Source: an uncultured Chitinophagaceae bacterium
GTDB taxonomy: Bacteria > Bacteroidota > Bacteroidia > Chitinophagales > Chitinophagaceae
NCBI GenBank assembly: GCA_936908745.1
Contig: CAKZFX010000013.1
Coordinates: 62,001 to 126,000, forward strand
Reading direction: 5' to 3'
DNA: 64,000 bases
Shown: piece by piece, positions 33,957 to 43,134 of the stretch
Position numbering within the stretch: the stretch's first letter is position 1
How the letters are laid out: each line of letters begins with the position of its first letter
Made by a program: the position numbers and the translations under genes
The notes under the pieces: model-generated
Seen by the model: only the letters and a program-made list of their open reading frames with translations
Databases searched by the model: none
What the model was told of the DNA's origin: nothing

Positions 33957-34633
33957 TCGGCCAATACCAATTTATAACCCATTCCATATACGGACGTAAT
34001 GCAATCCTCGGCACCGGAAGCCACCAGTTTTTTGCGCAGGTTTTTTATATGTGTATAGATATAATCAAAATTGCCCGGCATATCCATTTCATCGCCCCAG
34101 AGATGATTGGCAATAGCTGTTTTGGTGACGACTTTATTCTTGTTGCCCGCAAAATACAGGAATAGTTTATACTCTTTGGGCGTCAGTTCAATGAGTTGGT
34201 TATCCAATGTCACTGACTTTTGCAATAAGTCAATTTCAAAAGGGCCGACTTTGAAACTGTTTTGGCCATTAAACGTTTTGCGACGGATAATGGCTTCCAC
34301 TCTTGCGGATAATTCAGATAAATGAAAAGGCTTGGTCAGGTAATCATCGGCTCCTGTACGCAGGCCAATCACTTTATCTGTAATGGAATTTCTTGCAGAT
34401 ACAATAATAACACCATCCAGTTTTTTATCTTCTTTTAAAATATTCAATAACTCCAGGCCGCTGCCATCGGGCAGGTTAATGTCGAGGATGATACAGGCAT
34501 ATTCAAACAACTCCACCTTCTCCAGTGCGCTGCGAAATGTAAAAGCCTGCTCGCATACAAACTGCTCACTGGTCAGGTAATCGCAAATGCTCTGCGACAA
34601 TTCTTTTTCATCTTCAACGATCAAAACCTTCAT
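33953..34633 (-). CDS. OmpR/PhoB-family response regulator
   Basis: 226 residues. The receiver at about 1-115 has VEDEKE acidic residues, the phospho-acceptor in CIILDINLPDGSG (Asp near residue 51) and Lys in DYLTKPFHLSEL. A winged-helix Trans_reg_C domain at about 125-222 has LTPKEYKLFLYFAGNKNKVV and VYGMGYKLVLAE at the end. First gene of the pair, overlapping the kinase by 4 nt. It begins 1 nt beyond the stop of the EamA gene upstream, so all three may share a transcript. Confidence 0.95.
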   Translation of the reverse strand: MKVLIVEDEKELSQSICDYLTSEQFVCEQAFTFRSALEKVELFEYACIILDINLPDGSGLELLNILKEDKKLDGVIIVSARNSITDKVIGLRTGADDYLTKPFHLSELSARVEAIIRRKTFNGQNSFKVGPFEIDLLQKSVTLDNQLIELTPKEYKLFLYFAGNKNKVVTKTAIANHLWGDEMDMPGNFDYIYTHIKNLRKKLVASGAEDCITSVYGMGYKLVLAE

Positions 34634-34634
34634 A

Positions 34635-35048
34635 CTACAAAATTAAAATGAACGTGCCTGCAATAATCAACCCGCAGCCGGCAATTTCTTTCCACGAAAC
34701 AGGCTCGCCGAGGAAAATAACAGCCAGTATAATCGCCAGGGCAATGCTTAGTTTATCAACCGGCGCTACTTGTGAAACCTTTCCCAGTTGCAATGCTTTA
34801 AAATAAAATATCCATGACAGGCCGGTCACTACACCCGAGAGGCAAAGGAAAATAAAATTTGTTTTCGTCAGGGAGGAGGCAGATTGAAAACCACCACGAA
34901 AAAAACAAATTCCCCAAGTAATAATAAGTACCACGCTGGTGCGGATAGCTGTGGCAAGGTCCGTGTTAACACCTTTTACACCCATTTTTACAAACAAGGC
35001 TGTCAGGGCTGCAAAAAATGCAGAAAGAAGCGCATATATCCACCACAT
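34635..35048 (-). CDS. Half-size EamA/DMT-type membrane transporter
   Basis: 137 residues holding one EamA unit with five hydrophobic helices (starts MWWIYALLSAFFAALTALFV; ends EIAGCGLIIAGTFILIL). Full DMT exporters carry two EamA units, so this half-size protein should work as a dimer. The motif SKLSIALAIILAVIFLGEP-like segment (DKLSIALAIILAVIFLGEP) matches the end of the EamA repeat. Substrate unknown. It is divergent from the RND efflux operon with about 106 nt between starts. Confidence 0.88.
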   Translation of the reverse strand: MWWIYALLSAFFAALTALFVKMGVKGVNTDLATAIRTSVVLIITWGICFFRGGFQSASSLTKTNFIFLCLSGVVTGLSWIFYFKALQLGKVSQVAPVDKLSIALAIILAVIFLGEPVSWKEIAGCGLIIAGTFILIL

Positions 35049-35154
35049 CAGGCAAAGCTATTGGCGAATCCTGAAGAAATGCTGTAGCACAATAAGAAAT
35101 ACTGTAATCAGTAGTTCAGTTTTTCGCCAGATTTGGCTTCTACTTTTACCACAG

Positions 35155-36495
35155 ATGAAAGTAGATTATTTCTTTATAATACTTATTGTTGCTGCCTCTT
35201 TTGCCTCCTGTAAGGTGCAACAACCTGTGTCGCGGCAAACGGTATCAGACAGCCTGCAGCAAAAAACGGGGTTCAGTATCAGTGATAAATTCACACCCGG
35301 TGCGATGGTGCTGCCTCCTTCTGTTTCCGCCACAGATGGAATCAGCGAAGAAGAAGCGGTTTCCATTGCCTTGTGGAACAACCCGCAGTTCCAGGCGGAT
35401 CTTGCCACTATTTCTGTGGCGCAGGCCGATGTGATTGATGCCGGGGTCGTGTCTAATCCATTGCTTCGCTATCTGGCCCCGGCCGGTAGCTTGCAGGCTT
35501 CGGGCTATATCAATTTCGCCTTTGATTTTTTATTTCAACGGCCCCGACGGATAGCGGCTGCCAAAGCCGATGCGCAGCGTGCAGGTGAAACCGTGCTGCT
35601 GAAAGGTTATTCACTGATCCGGGATGTGCAGAATGCGTACACCGATTTATTGTTTGTCAAACGAAGAGTGGAAATACTGGCGCAAAACGCACAGGTGCGG
35701 CAGCAGATGGCAGAACTGGCGAATTCACGTTTGCGAAATGGTGATATCAGCGAACTCGAAGCCGTTACGTTCCGTGCCGATTCGGCCAGCGCCAAAGATG
35801 AATTAATAAAAGCGACACTGGATACATTGCTTCGCAAAAACACATTAAATGTATTGCTGGGTTATTCACCCGATACAACGATCGTTTTGCAACCCACCGC
35901 TTTTTATTCCGATACACAACATATTGTCCAGGATAATTACCTGCAACTGGTTTATGAATACCAGCCGGAGTTGAAAGCGGCGGCTATGAATCTTCATGCC
36001 ATTGGTAAACGTCTTGGCTGGGAACAAAGCCGTGTGATTGCATTGATCGCCACACTCAACTTTCAGCATGTGGCGGATAAAGGCGGAAGCAAATGGTTGC
36101 CCAATGCGGCTAATCCCGGGGTGCAACTGGAATTGCCTCTTTTAAACCGGAACCAGGGCCGTATTGCAAAAGCAAAAGCGGAACTGGAAGCGGCCAGTGC
36201 ACAATATTATGCCATTCGCCAACGCATTGCATTGGATGCGGCCGGAGCGTATAACCGATATGAACAGGCATGGCAGTCCTACCAGATATGGTATGGTGCA
36301 ACCATACCTTCTTTGCAGGAAGCTGTACGCTTGTCTCAATCTTCCTACCGCAACGGCGATATTTCTTACCTGCCGGTGTTAGAAGCGCAGCGCCAATTAT
36401 TGAATGCAGAATTGCGGCAAGCGGAAATACAAGCTGATATACGCCGTGCAGTCAGCGCATTGAATTTTTCACTGGGAAAAAAATGGAATAATTAG
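35155..36495 (+). CDS. TolC family outer-membrane efflux lipoprotein (CusC-like)
   Basis: 446 residues from the ATG at 35155, which gives a lipoprotein signal (MKVDYFFIILIVAASFASC, Cys19). The longer open frame to 34939 overlaps the divergent EamA gene and has no signal. The body is two OEP repeats with long coiled-coil helices. SEEEAVSIALWNNPQFQADL opens repeat one, and YLQLVYEYQPELKAAAMNLH with PGVQLELPLLNRNQGRIAKA marks repeat two. It forms the outer-membrane channel of the tripartite pump encoded by the next two genes, 1 nt apart. Confidence 0.92.
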   Translation: MKVDYFFIILIVAASFASCKVQQPVSRQTVSDSLQQKTGFSISDKFTPGAMVLPPSVSATDGISEEEAVSIALWNNPQFQADLATISVAQADVIDAGVVSNPLLRYLAPAGSLQASGYINFAFDFLFQRPRRIAAAKADAQRAGETVLLKGYSLIRDVQNAYTDLLFVKRRVEILAQNAQVRQQMAELANSRLRNGDISELEAVTFRADSASAKDELIKATLDTLLRKNTLNVLLGYSPDTTIVLQPTAFYSDTQHIVQDNYLQLVYEYQPELKAAAMNLHAIGKRLGWEQSRVIALIATLNFQHVADKGGSKWLPNAANPGVQLELPLLNRNQGRIAKAKAELEAASAQYYAIRQRIALDAAGAYNRYEQAWQSYQIWYGATIPSLQEAVRLSQSSYRNGDISYLPVLEAQRQLLNAELRQAEIQADIRRAVSALNFSLGKKWNN

Positions 36496-36496
36496 G

Positions 36497-37666
36497 ATGA
36501 AACATATTCTTTACCTGTCATTGATCTGTTGGGGACTAAGCGCCTGTGGTTCCAAAAAGGAAGCAAAAAAAGTACCACCTGCCACACAAAGCAACCCAAC
36601 CACTGAGTCGGCTGTAAACAGCATCACACTTACACCGGCCGCCGTTAATCGTATAGGAATAGAAACCGTAAGCATTGAAGAAGAGGCTGTAAATAACAGC
36701 CGGTTGTTTAGTGCAGAAGTTGTTGCGGTTCCCGGTAAAATGCTGACGGTGACAGCGCCGGTTGCAGGCACATTGATGCCTTCCGGTACTGCTATTACGG
36801 CGGGCACACAATTGACCAAAGGGCAACCCATGTACCGCTTCGTGATATTGCCTTCGGAAAAAGATATGCTGAGTGCACAGCAGGAAGTGGCGCAACGACA
36901 GGTGCAATTAACAACGGCAACGGAAAAAGTAAACCGTGCCACCCGTATGTATGAAGAAAAATCAGGAAGCCTGCGTGGCAAACAGGAAGCTGAAGCCGAA
37001 CTCGCTACGATCGTATCTGCCTTGAATGTAGCAAAAGGACGGTTGGAATTATTACAGGGAAATACAAACAATGCAACAGCAAAGCTTTCAACCTTAAATA
37101 TGCAATCGCCTATATCCGGCACAGTGTTGAAAGTGTACAGCAGTCCTTCACAAGTGTTATCGGCATCCGCACCGATTCTTGATATTGTGGCGCTTGATCC
37201 GGTATGGGTGCGTGTGCCTTTATATGCAGGCGATGAAAAAAGTGTTGACAAAGGCAAAGACGCCATTGTGCAATCGCTTTCGGATAATCACCAAAGCATG
37301 GTAAGGGCTAAAAGCATTGCCGGCCCGCAAACGTCTGATCCATTGGCCACTTCGGTAGATCTGTATTATGAACTGGAAAACAGCAAAGGAGCGTTCAGAC
37401 CGGGCCAAAAAATAAGTGTCATTTTGACATTTAATGGCCAAAGCAGGAGCCTGGCGATCCCTTATTCGGCTATTGTATATGATATATCCGGTGGCACATG
37501 GGTATATACCAATCCTGCTGAAAATACCTATGTGCGCAAACGGGTGGAGCTTCAAACGGTGACAGATAACAAGGCCGTTATTTCCCGTGGTTTGAAAGCG
37601 GGTGAAAAAATAGTTACGGTTGGCGTAGCTGAATTATTCGGAACTGAATTCGGAGGAGGTAAATAA
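36497..37666 (+). CDS. RND efflux periplasmic adaptor (membrane fusion protein)
   Basis: 389 residues. Lipoprotein signal MKHILYLSLICWGLSACGSK with lipobox LSAC. A barrel-sandwich domain starts near VAVPGKMLTVTAPVAGTLMP, an alpha-hairpin at about 115-185 contains LSAQQEVAQRQVQLTTATEK, and the second lipoyl half is LNMQSPISGTVLKVYSSPSQ. Beta-barrel and membrane-proximal domains follow, ending GLKAGEKIVTVGVAELFG. CusB/CzcB-like, but I see no Met-rich N-terminal metal site, so metal specificity is unproven. Overlaps the permease gene by 1 nt (TAATG). Confidence 0.92.
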   Translation: MKHILYLSLICWGLSACGSKKEAKKVPPATQSNPTTESAVNSITLTPAAVNRIGIETVSIEEEAVNNSRLFSAEVVAVPGKMLTVTAPVAGTLMPSGTAITAGTQLTKGQPMYRFVILPSEKDMLSAQQEVAQRQVQLTTATEKVNRATRMYEEKSGSLRGKQEAEAELATIVSALNVAKGRLELLQGNTNNATAKLSTLNMQSPISGTVLKVYSSPSQVLSASAPILDIVALDPVWVRVPLYAGDEKSVDKGKDAIVQSLSDNHQSMVRAKSIAGPQTSDPLATSVDLYYELENSKGAFRPGQKISVILTFNGQSRSLAIPYSAIVYDISGGTWVYTNPAENTYVRKRVELQTVTDNKAVISRGLKAGEKIVTVGVAELFGTEFGGGK

Positions 37667-40600
37667 TGAAATGGCTTGTTGCAACATCCTTACGGTTAAG
37701 ACTGGTGGTTATCGTGGCTATGGGCTTATTACTCATAGTCGGGTCCAATATTATTAAAAACGCATCCTATGATGTGTTCCCGGAATTTGCGCCGCCCTAT
37801 GTGGAAATACAGGTGGAAGCGCCGGGCTTATCAACAGCAGAAGTGGAATCACTGATAGCGGTGCCGATTGAAAATGCATTGAATGGCACACCGCAGTCTA
37901 CAAGACTACGTTCAAAATCGGTGTTAGGGTTGGCATCCATTATTGTCGACTTTGGAAAAGGGACCAGTGTTATTGAAGCAAGGCAGTTGGTGCAGGAACG
38001 TTTAAGCCGTGTTGCTCCACAATTGCCATTGGTAGCAAAGCCACCTGTAATGCTGACGCCTTTATCTTCTACCAGTCGTATCTTAAAAATAGGAGTCAGT
38101 TCCAAAACACTTTCGCAGATGGATATGACCACGGAAGTGCGGTGGACATTGCGTCCGCGGCTGATGGCAATCTGTGGTGTGGCGAATGTGGCTATCTGGG
38201 GACAACGTGATCGCCAGTTACAAGTGCGTGTGGACCCTGAACGTCTCTATGCAAATAACCTCCAGTTAAATACGGTGATTACCACCGTGCAAAACGCTAC
38301 AAAGCAATTTGGTGGTGGTTTCGTGGACATGCCGAATCAGCGGATGGCGATATCCCATGTGCCCTATATCTACAATGCAGAGGATTTAGCGAAGGTAACC
38401 GTCACAACGAAGAAAGGTTTGTCAGTTCGTTTGGGTGAGATCGCTGAAATATCAGAAGGATTCCGTGCGCCAATAGGCGATGCGGTTATCAATGATGGCC
38501 CGGGGTTATTATTGATTGTAGAAAAACAGCCGGATGCGAATACATTAGAAGTGACCCGCCAGGTGGAAAAGGTATTGGAAGAAATGAAACCGGGGTTTAA
38601 AAATATGGAATTTGATTCCACCATTTTTCGCCCGGCCACTTTTATCGAAATGTCTTTACACAACCTCAATTTTGCTTTGCTGTTGGGTTGCGCACTCGTG
38701 ATCATCGTATTATTTTTCTTTCTCAACGACTGGCGAACGGCCCTGATAAGTGTGCTGGCTATCCCGCTTTCTTTATTAATAGCAATGATTGTATTGCATT
38801 ACCGTGGTGGAACGATTGATACGATGGTATTGGCCGGTTTGCTGATCGCATTGGGCGAAGTGGTGGATGATGCTATTATCGACGTAGAAAATATTGTGCG
38901 GCGATTAAAAGAGAACAGGACATTGGAAAAACCATTGCCTGCTATACAAGTAGTGTTCAACGCATCCATGGAAGTCAGAAGTGCCGTTGTGTATGGAAGC
39001 TTAATTGTTGCATTGGTGTTATTACCTGTTTTCTTTTTGCCGGGTTTGTCGGGTTCTTTCTTTCAGCCATTGGCCTTATCGTATATGCTGGCGATAATTG
39101 CCTCGCTTTTTGTGGCGCTGACATTGACGCCTGCGCTTTCATTGGTATTGCTTAAAAAGAGATACGCAAAAAAAGAGGTGGAGATCAAGCACCAGGATCC
39201 TAAACCCATCCGTTGGCTCAAGCCACGCTATGGCTCATTGATGCAGCGTATTATCAAAAGATCAAAACTGGCATTTGGAATAACAGGATTGATTGTAGCG
39301 GTTGCCATTGCATTGACGCCATTGTTGGGCGAAGAATTTTTACCTCATTTTAAAGAGTATGATTTCCTGATGCACTGGGTAGAAAAACCCGGCACTTCGC
39401 TGGATGCTATGCAGCGCATCACCGTGCGATCGAGTAAGGAGCTACGTTCTATTGAAGGCGTCCGCAACTTTGGTGCGCACCTGGGCCGTGCAGAAGTGGC
39501 CGATGAAGTGGTAGGCTCCAACTTTACAGAAAACTGGATCAGCATCAGCCCTGATGTTGATTACAAAGCCACGGTGGATAAGATACAGGAAACGGTGGAT
39601 GGCTACCCGGGTCTTTACCGTGATCTGCTGACGTATTTGCGGGAACGTGTGAAGGAAGTATTGACAGGCACCAGTGCAAGTATTGTTGTCCGCATTTATG
39701 GTGATGATCTTGCGAAGCTGCAAAGCAAGGCAAAAGAGATTTCAGATAAATTGGCGGTTATCGAAGGGGTAAGTGATCTGAAAGTGCAGCAGCAAACATT
39801 AGTGCCGCAATTAGCTGTAAAATTTTTGCCGGACAAAGCGGCACAGTTTGGTCTTACCGCGGCCGACATGCGCAATGCGATCAATGTGTTGGTGAATGGA
39901 TTGAAAGCAGGTGAAATTTATGAAAACCAGAAAATATTTGATGTAGTGGTATGGGGAACACCCGCCCAGCGTTCCAATATCGAAAGCATTCGAGACTTGT
40001 TGATAGATATCCCGGCAGGCGGTCGTGTGCCGTTAAAAGATGTGGCCGATGTGCATATTGATCCAACTCCCAATGAAATTACCCGCGAATCCTCGTCAAG
40101 ACGTATTGATGTTACCTGCAACACCAAAGGCCGTGACCTGGGTTCTGTGGCCCGTGATATTGAAAAAACGTTGAAAGAAGTTCCTTTCGATGCAGGTTAT
40201 CATCCTGAAATATTAGGTGAGTATAAAGAACGACAGGAATCGCAAAAACGGTTGTACAGTATGATGATGCTTTCACTGCTCGGTATTTTTATCCTGCTCT
40301 ATGTTGACTTTAAATCATACCGTACAGCTTCGCTGATACTTGCTTGTCTTCCTATTGCTTTAGCAGGTTGTGTGTTTGCCGCATGGATAGGCGGTGGCGT
40401 ATTATCGCTGGGCTCATTAGTTGGTTTTGTTACCGTATTAGGTATTGCCGCACGCAATGCGATCATGCTTATCAGCCATTACCGGCACCTGGAAAAATAT
40501 GAAGGAGAAACATTTGGTTTGCCCATGATCATCCGTGGAGCAGAAGAACGGATGACACCGATACTGATGACAGCATTTGCCGCAGCCCTGGCCTTGTTAC

Positions 40601-40782
40601 CGATCGTGATCGGTGGCAATAAGCCCGGTCATGAAATTGAATTCCCGATGGCGGTGGTGATATTGGGCGGGCTGACAACATCCACATTGCTCAACCTGTT
40701 TATTCTGCCATTGGTCTATTGGAAATTTGGTAAGCCTTATAAACAACAGGAAGAAGAAACACTGGAAACAACAGTGCCGTGA
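37666..40782 (+). CDS. RND efflux permease, CusA/CzcA-like
   Basis: 1038-residue inner-membrane proton antiporter with 12 predicted helices in two repeats and two large periplasmic loops. TM1 is LRLVVIVAMGLLLIVGSNII. TM4 carries the acidic proton-relay motif LIALGEVVDDAIIDVENIVR near residues 395-414. Other segments are FAPPYVEIQVEAPGLSTAEV and VLGIAARNAIMLISHYRHLE. It belongs to the COG3696-type heavy-metal branch by overall pattern. GVVxD in this branch is written GEVVDD. A GGAGGAGGT purine run 6 nt before the ATG is an unusually strong ribosome site for this phylum. Substrate (metal or drug) not deducible. Confidence 0.93.
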   Translation: MKWLVATSLRLRLVVIVAMGLLLIVGSNIIKNASYDVFPEFAPPYVEIQVEAPGLSTAEVESLIAVPIENALNGTPQSTRLRSKSVLGLASIIVDFGKGTSVIEARQLVQERLSRVAPQLPLVAKPPVMLTPLSSTSRILKIGVSSKTLSQMDMTTEVRWTLRPRLMAICGVANVAIWGQRDRQLQVRVDPERLYANNLQLNTVITTVQNATKQFGGGFVDMPNQRMAISHVPYIYNAEDLAKVTVTTKKGLSVRLGEIAEISEGFRAPIGDAVINDGPGLLLIVEKQPDANTLEVTRQVEKVLEEMKPGFKNMEFDSTIFRPATFIEMSLHNLNFALLLGCALVIIVLFFFLNDWRTALISVLAIPLSLLIAMIVLHYRGGTIDTMVLAGLLIALGEVVDDAIIDVENIVRRLKENRTLEKPLPAIQVVFNASMEVRSAVVYGSLIVALVLLPVFFLPGLSGSFFQPLALSYMLAIIASLFVALTLTPALSLVLLKKRYAKKEVEIKHQDPKPIRWLKPRYGSLMQRIIKRSKLAFGITGLIVAVAIALTPLLGEEFLPHFKEYDFLMHWVEKPGTSLDAMQRITVRSSKELRSIEGVRNFGAHLGRAEVADEVVGSNFTENWISISPDVDYKATVDKIQETVDGYPGLYRDLLTYLRERVKEVLTGTSASIVVRIYGDDLAKLQSKAKEISDKLAVIEGVSDLKVQQQTLVPQLAVKFLPDKAAQFGLTAADMRNAINVLVNGLKAGEIYENQKIFDVVVWGTPAQRSNIESIRDLLIDIPAGGRVPLKDVADVHIDPTPNEITRESSSRRIDVTCNTKGRDLGSVARDIEKTLKEVPFDAGYHPEILGEYKERQESQKRLYSMMMLSLLGIFILLYVDFKSYRTASLILACLPIALAGCVFAAWIGGGVLSLGSLVGFVTVLGIAARNAIMLISHYRHLEKYEGETFGLPMIIRGAEERMTPILMTAFAAALALLPIVIGGNKPGHEIEFPMAVVILGGLTTSTLLNLFILPLVYWKFGKPYKQQEEETLETTVP

Positions 40783-40789
40783 TCAGGGG

Positions 40790-41374
40790 CTACAAATGAG
40801 ATTTGAGATGATCTATATTGGCTTGTTTGCCGGCCTTTAATTTTTCCTGGCAATAAGAAGTATGGAAACGGTGTTGTTGCAACAGCTGGATAGATTTCTC
40901 TTTCCATTGGCTCACGGGGTGACCAATAAAGGCTTCCAGTTCCTTTTTTACCAGCAAATCGGTTTGTAAAAATACCGGCGTGCCAAAGTGGTAGGTATCG
41001 GCATCACAGATTATTTTCTCCAATAGTGAAACCGGCGCCGGCGGATAACGGGTGGCCAGTATGAGTTGGTGAATAGCTTCAATAACTTTGTTGCTGCAAT
41101 ATTCATCAAGGAAGGTTTCCATCAATTGGGCACTTTTTTCTTCATGCAAAAGACCCGGTTTGTATAACTGGCCGGCATCATGAAACCATGCGGCGGCGAT
41201 TAATTTAAATTCTTCTTCTTCTGCCAGGCTGTAATGCGCTGCTATTTCGGTGCAATGTGAAACAACCTGTTGTGTATGCCAAAGATTATGATAATAGAGA
41301 TGCTCAGGCATATCCCGTTTGAAGCAGGCTGTAACATGCGTTTCAATGGTATGGAGAAGCTCTTTATATGTCAT
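40790..41374 (-). CDS. HD domain protein
   Basis: 194 residues with an HD metal-dependent phosphohydrolase core. HNLWHTQQVVSHC at about residues 29-41 gives the first His, AAAWFHDAGQLYKPG at about 65-79 the HD pair, and ICDADTYHFG near 130 the final Asp. The early helix region HVTACFKRDMPEHLYYH fits predicted metal-dependent HD-superfamily hydrolases. The substrate is unknown. It is convergent with the RND permease gene, 7 nt apart. Confidence 0.85.
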   Translation of the reverse strand: MTYKELLHTIETHVTACFKRDMPEHLYYHNLWHTQQVVSHCTEIAAHYSLAEEEEFKLIAAAWFHDAGQLYKPGLLHEEKSAQLMETFLDEYCSNKVIEAIHQLILATRYPPAPVSLLEKIICDADTYHFGTPVFLQTDLLVKKELEAFIGHPVSQWKEKSIQLLQQHRFHTSYCQEKLKAGKQANIDHLKSHL

Positions 41375-41395
41375 CCGGGGTAAAGGATTGAATTG

Positions 41396-41420
41396 AAAAT
41401 GGCCCTTGATGGGCCATTTT
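41396..41420 (-). terminator. Hairpin terminator after the PepSY-like gene
   Basis: AAAATGGCCC (41396-41405) pairs perfectly with GGGCCATTTT (41411-41420) around TTGAT. On the minus strand the second arm ends in TTTT followed by CAATTC. It is 10 nt past the stop of the PepSY-like gene. Confidence 0.75.
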
Positions 41421-41429
41421 GCAGTGTAA

Positions 41430-41840
41430 TTATTCTGATTTTAAAAACTTGCCGGCTGCATCAAACAAAAGGTCTTTTCCTTTCACTTCTGCTTCATACA
41501 TCACTTCGCCATTGGCTTTTGTTATTTTCGCTGCTTCTTTGATCGGGGCATCTTTATGATGCTCTTTTACATACGCAATGGCGGCTGCCGGTAATTCTGT
41601 GGCTTTTATTTCCATTTCGGTTTCAGTGATCTTTCCATCGGCAGCAAATACGGTGCTCATTTTATGGCCGTCATGTGTAAAGGAGGCTTCAAACCCGCTG
41701 CCTTCTTTTTCCCATTTAGGCGTAACGCCCGTGTATTTTTTTGCGAACGCTTCTTTTACAGGTGCCGGGATATTTTTCTGCGCCGACGAGCAGGCTGCCA
41801 TCAGTAAAACAATGGCAGAGGTAAACAGGCTTTTTTTCAT
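41430..41840 (-). CDS. PepSY-like lipoprotein
   Basis: 136 residues. Lipoprotein signal MKKSLFTSAIVLLMAACSS (lipobox MAAC). The mature part has two PepSY-like (DUF2874) repeats: VKEAFAKKYTGVTPKWEKEG followed by FEASFTHDGHKMSTVFAADG, and AIAYVKEHHKDAPIKEAAKI followed by YEAEVKGKDLLFDAAGKFL. This family is common in Bacteroidota envelopes; the role is unknown, possibly inhibitory or ligand-binding. Single gene with its own terminator. Confidence 0.88.
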   Translation of the reverse strand: MKKSLFTSAIVLLMAACSSAQKNIPAPVKEAFAKKYTGVTPKWEKEGSGFEASFTHDGHKMSTVFAADGKITETEMEIKATELPAAAIAYVKEHHKDAPIKEAAKITKANGEVMYEAEVKGKDLLFDAAGKFLKSE

Positions 41841-41997
41841 AATAAAAATTTTATGCTGCTAATCTCCATCCTGATTCTGTTAAAAATCTGAATGTAGTAA
41901 GCCAAAAATCATGCACTTAATTCTTCAGAAAGTGTTCAGAATGTCTTCAGAATTGGTAGCTACTTTGATCGCTTTATCAGGAACCCAGTATTGAATC

Positions 41998-42996
41998 ATG
42001 CACATCCATTCTATAAAACTCATCACGGTTACAATAGTAACCTTATTAACTCTCCGTTCTTCTATCTATTGTCAGAAAAGCGTAATAAATGATACAGCTT
42101 ATTATGAGCGGTATCCTGACCACCTGACAACAAGGGTTTATTTGTCGCAAAAATTTCTAAAATTCACGATCCCTTCTTCCACAATGAAGGATGTGGAATA
42201 CAAGGCCAATACAAAAATGAACCTCGGTATCGGGGCTACGTATCGCAACATCTCCCTAAACGTGTTTTATGGTTTTGCTTTTTTAAACAAGGACACTGCA
42301 AAGGGAGAGACAAAGGGACTGGATTTTCAATTTCATTTATATCCCCGCAAATGGGCCATTGACCTGGTGGCTTTATTTCCTAAAGGCTATTATATGTTTC
42401 CCAAAGGGTATGCCACCTCTCCGGGCAAATATTACTATCGCCCGGATATAAAAGTCAGGTTGCTGGGATTGTCTGCTTACCAGGTACCCAATAAAGAACG
42501 GTTTTCCTACAGGGCCGCAATCACACAAAACGAATGGCAAAAAAAATCGGCCGGTTCTCCCTTATATGGCGGTATGATTTATAACGGTGTTGTAAACGGT
42601 GATAGTTCATTGGTGCCCCGGTCAATCGAAAACGGGTTTGCACAAAAAGGGATTACCAATATCAACTTTACCGGCGTGGGAGCAGGGTTAGGCTATGCTT
42701 ACACGTTGGTGATAAAAAAGCACTTCTTTATTACTGCTTCCACGGTTGGCAATCTTAACCTTACGATCACTTCAGAAGATGGCGCACAAGGCAAACATCG
42801 CAAAACAACTGTTGGCCCGGCCCTTGTTGCCAAAGCAGCATTGGGATATAACAGTGATACATGGAATATCAGCGTCAACTCACTTGGCAGCGCTTTATGG
42901 TCAAAAGGTGATTTTTCTCCTCAGCAATATTATCTTCCCTGCGGTGCTATCAGGATGGTGGTGAGCCGTAAGTTTAGTTTAAAGAAGCATGTATAG
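41998..42996 (+). CDS. DUF4421 family protein
   Basis: 332 residues with a signal peptide at about 1-25 (IKLITVTIVTLLTLRSSIYC). DUF4421 hallmarks: YYERYPDHLTTRVYLSQKF at about residues 37-55, LGIGATYRNISLNVFYGF near 76-93, and GLDFQFHLYPRKWAIDL near 108-124. The remaining sequence is strand-rich with aromatic ends (YSYTLVIKK-type strands), consistent with a small outer-membrane barrel. Function unknown. It is followed after 138 nt by the TonB-receptor-like gene but separated by a distinct spacer. Confidence 0.85.
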   Translation: MHIHSIKLITVTIVTLLTLRSSIYCQKSVINDTAYYERYPDHLTTRVYLSQKFLKFTIPSSTMKDVEYKANTKMNLGIGATYRNISLNVFYGFAFLNKDTAKGETKGLDFQFHLYPRKWAIDLVALFPKGYYMFPKGYATSPGKYYYRPDIKVRLLGLSAYQVPNKERFSYRAAITQNEWQKKSAGSPLYGGMIYNGVVNGDSSLVPRSIENGFAQKGITNINFTGVGAGLGYAYTLVIKKHFFITASTVGNLNLTITSEDGAQGKHRKTTVGPALVAKAALGYNSDTWNISVNSLGSALWSKGDFSPQQYYLPCGAIRMVVSRKFSLKKHV

Positions 42997-43134
42997 TTAG
43001 GACGATTAATAAGATGCTGGTTCCCGGTTTACCACTCATCAATTAACAAATAGTTGGGTTATTTATCTACGAACAAGATCGTATATTGCCGCGGTTTTTG
43101 AAACGAAAGGCATTACCAGACCAACCCCAACTTT

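Noticed and set aside
36511..37266. Long minus-strand open frame inside the RND adaptor gene
   Set aside because: Cys/Ser-rich translation without domains, fully antisense to a conserved adaptor; treated as a shadow.
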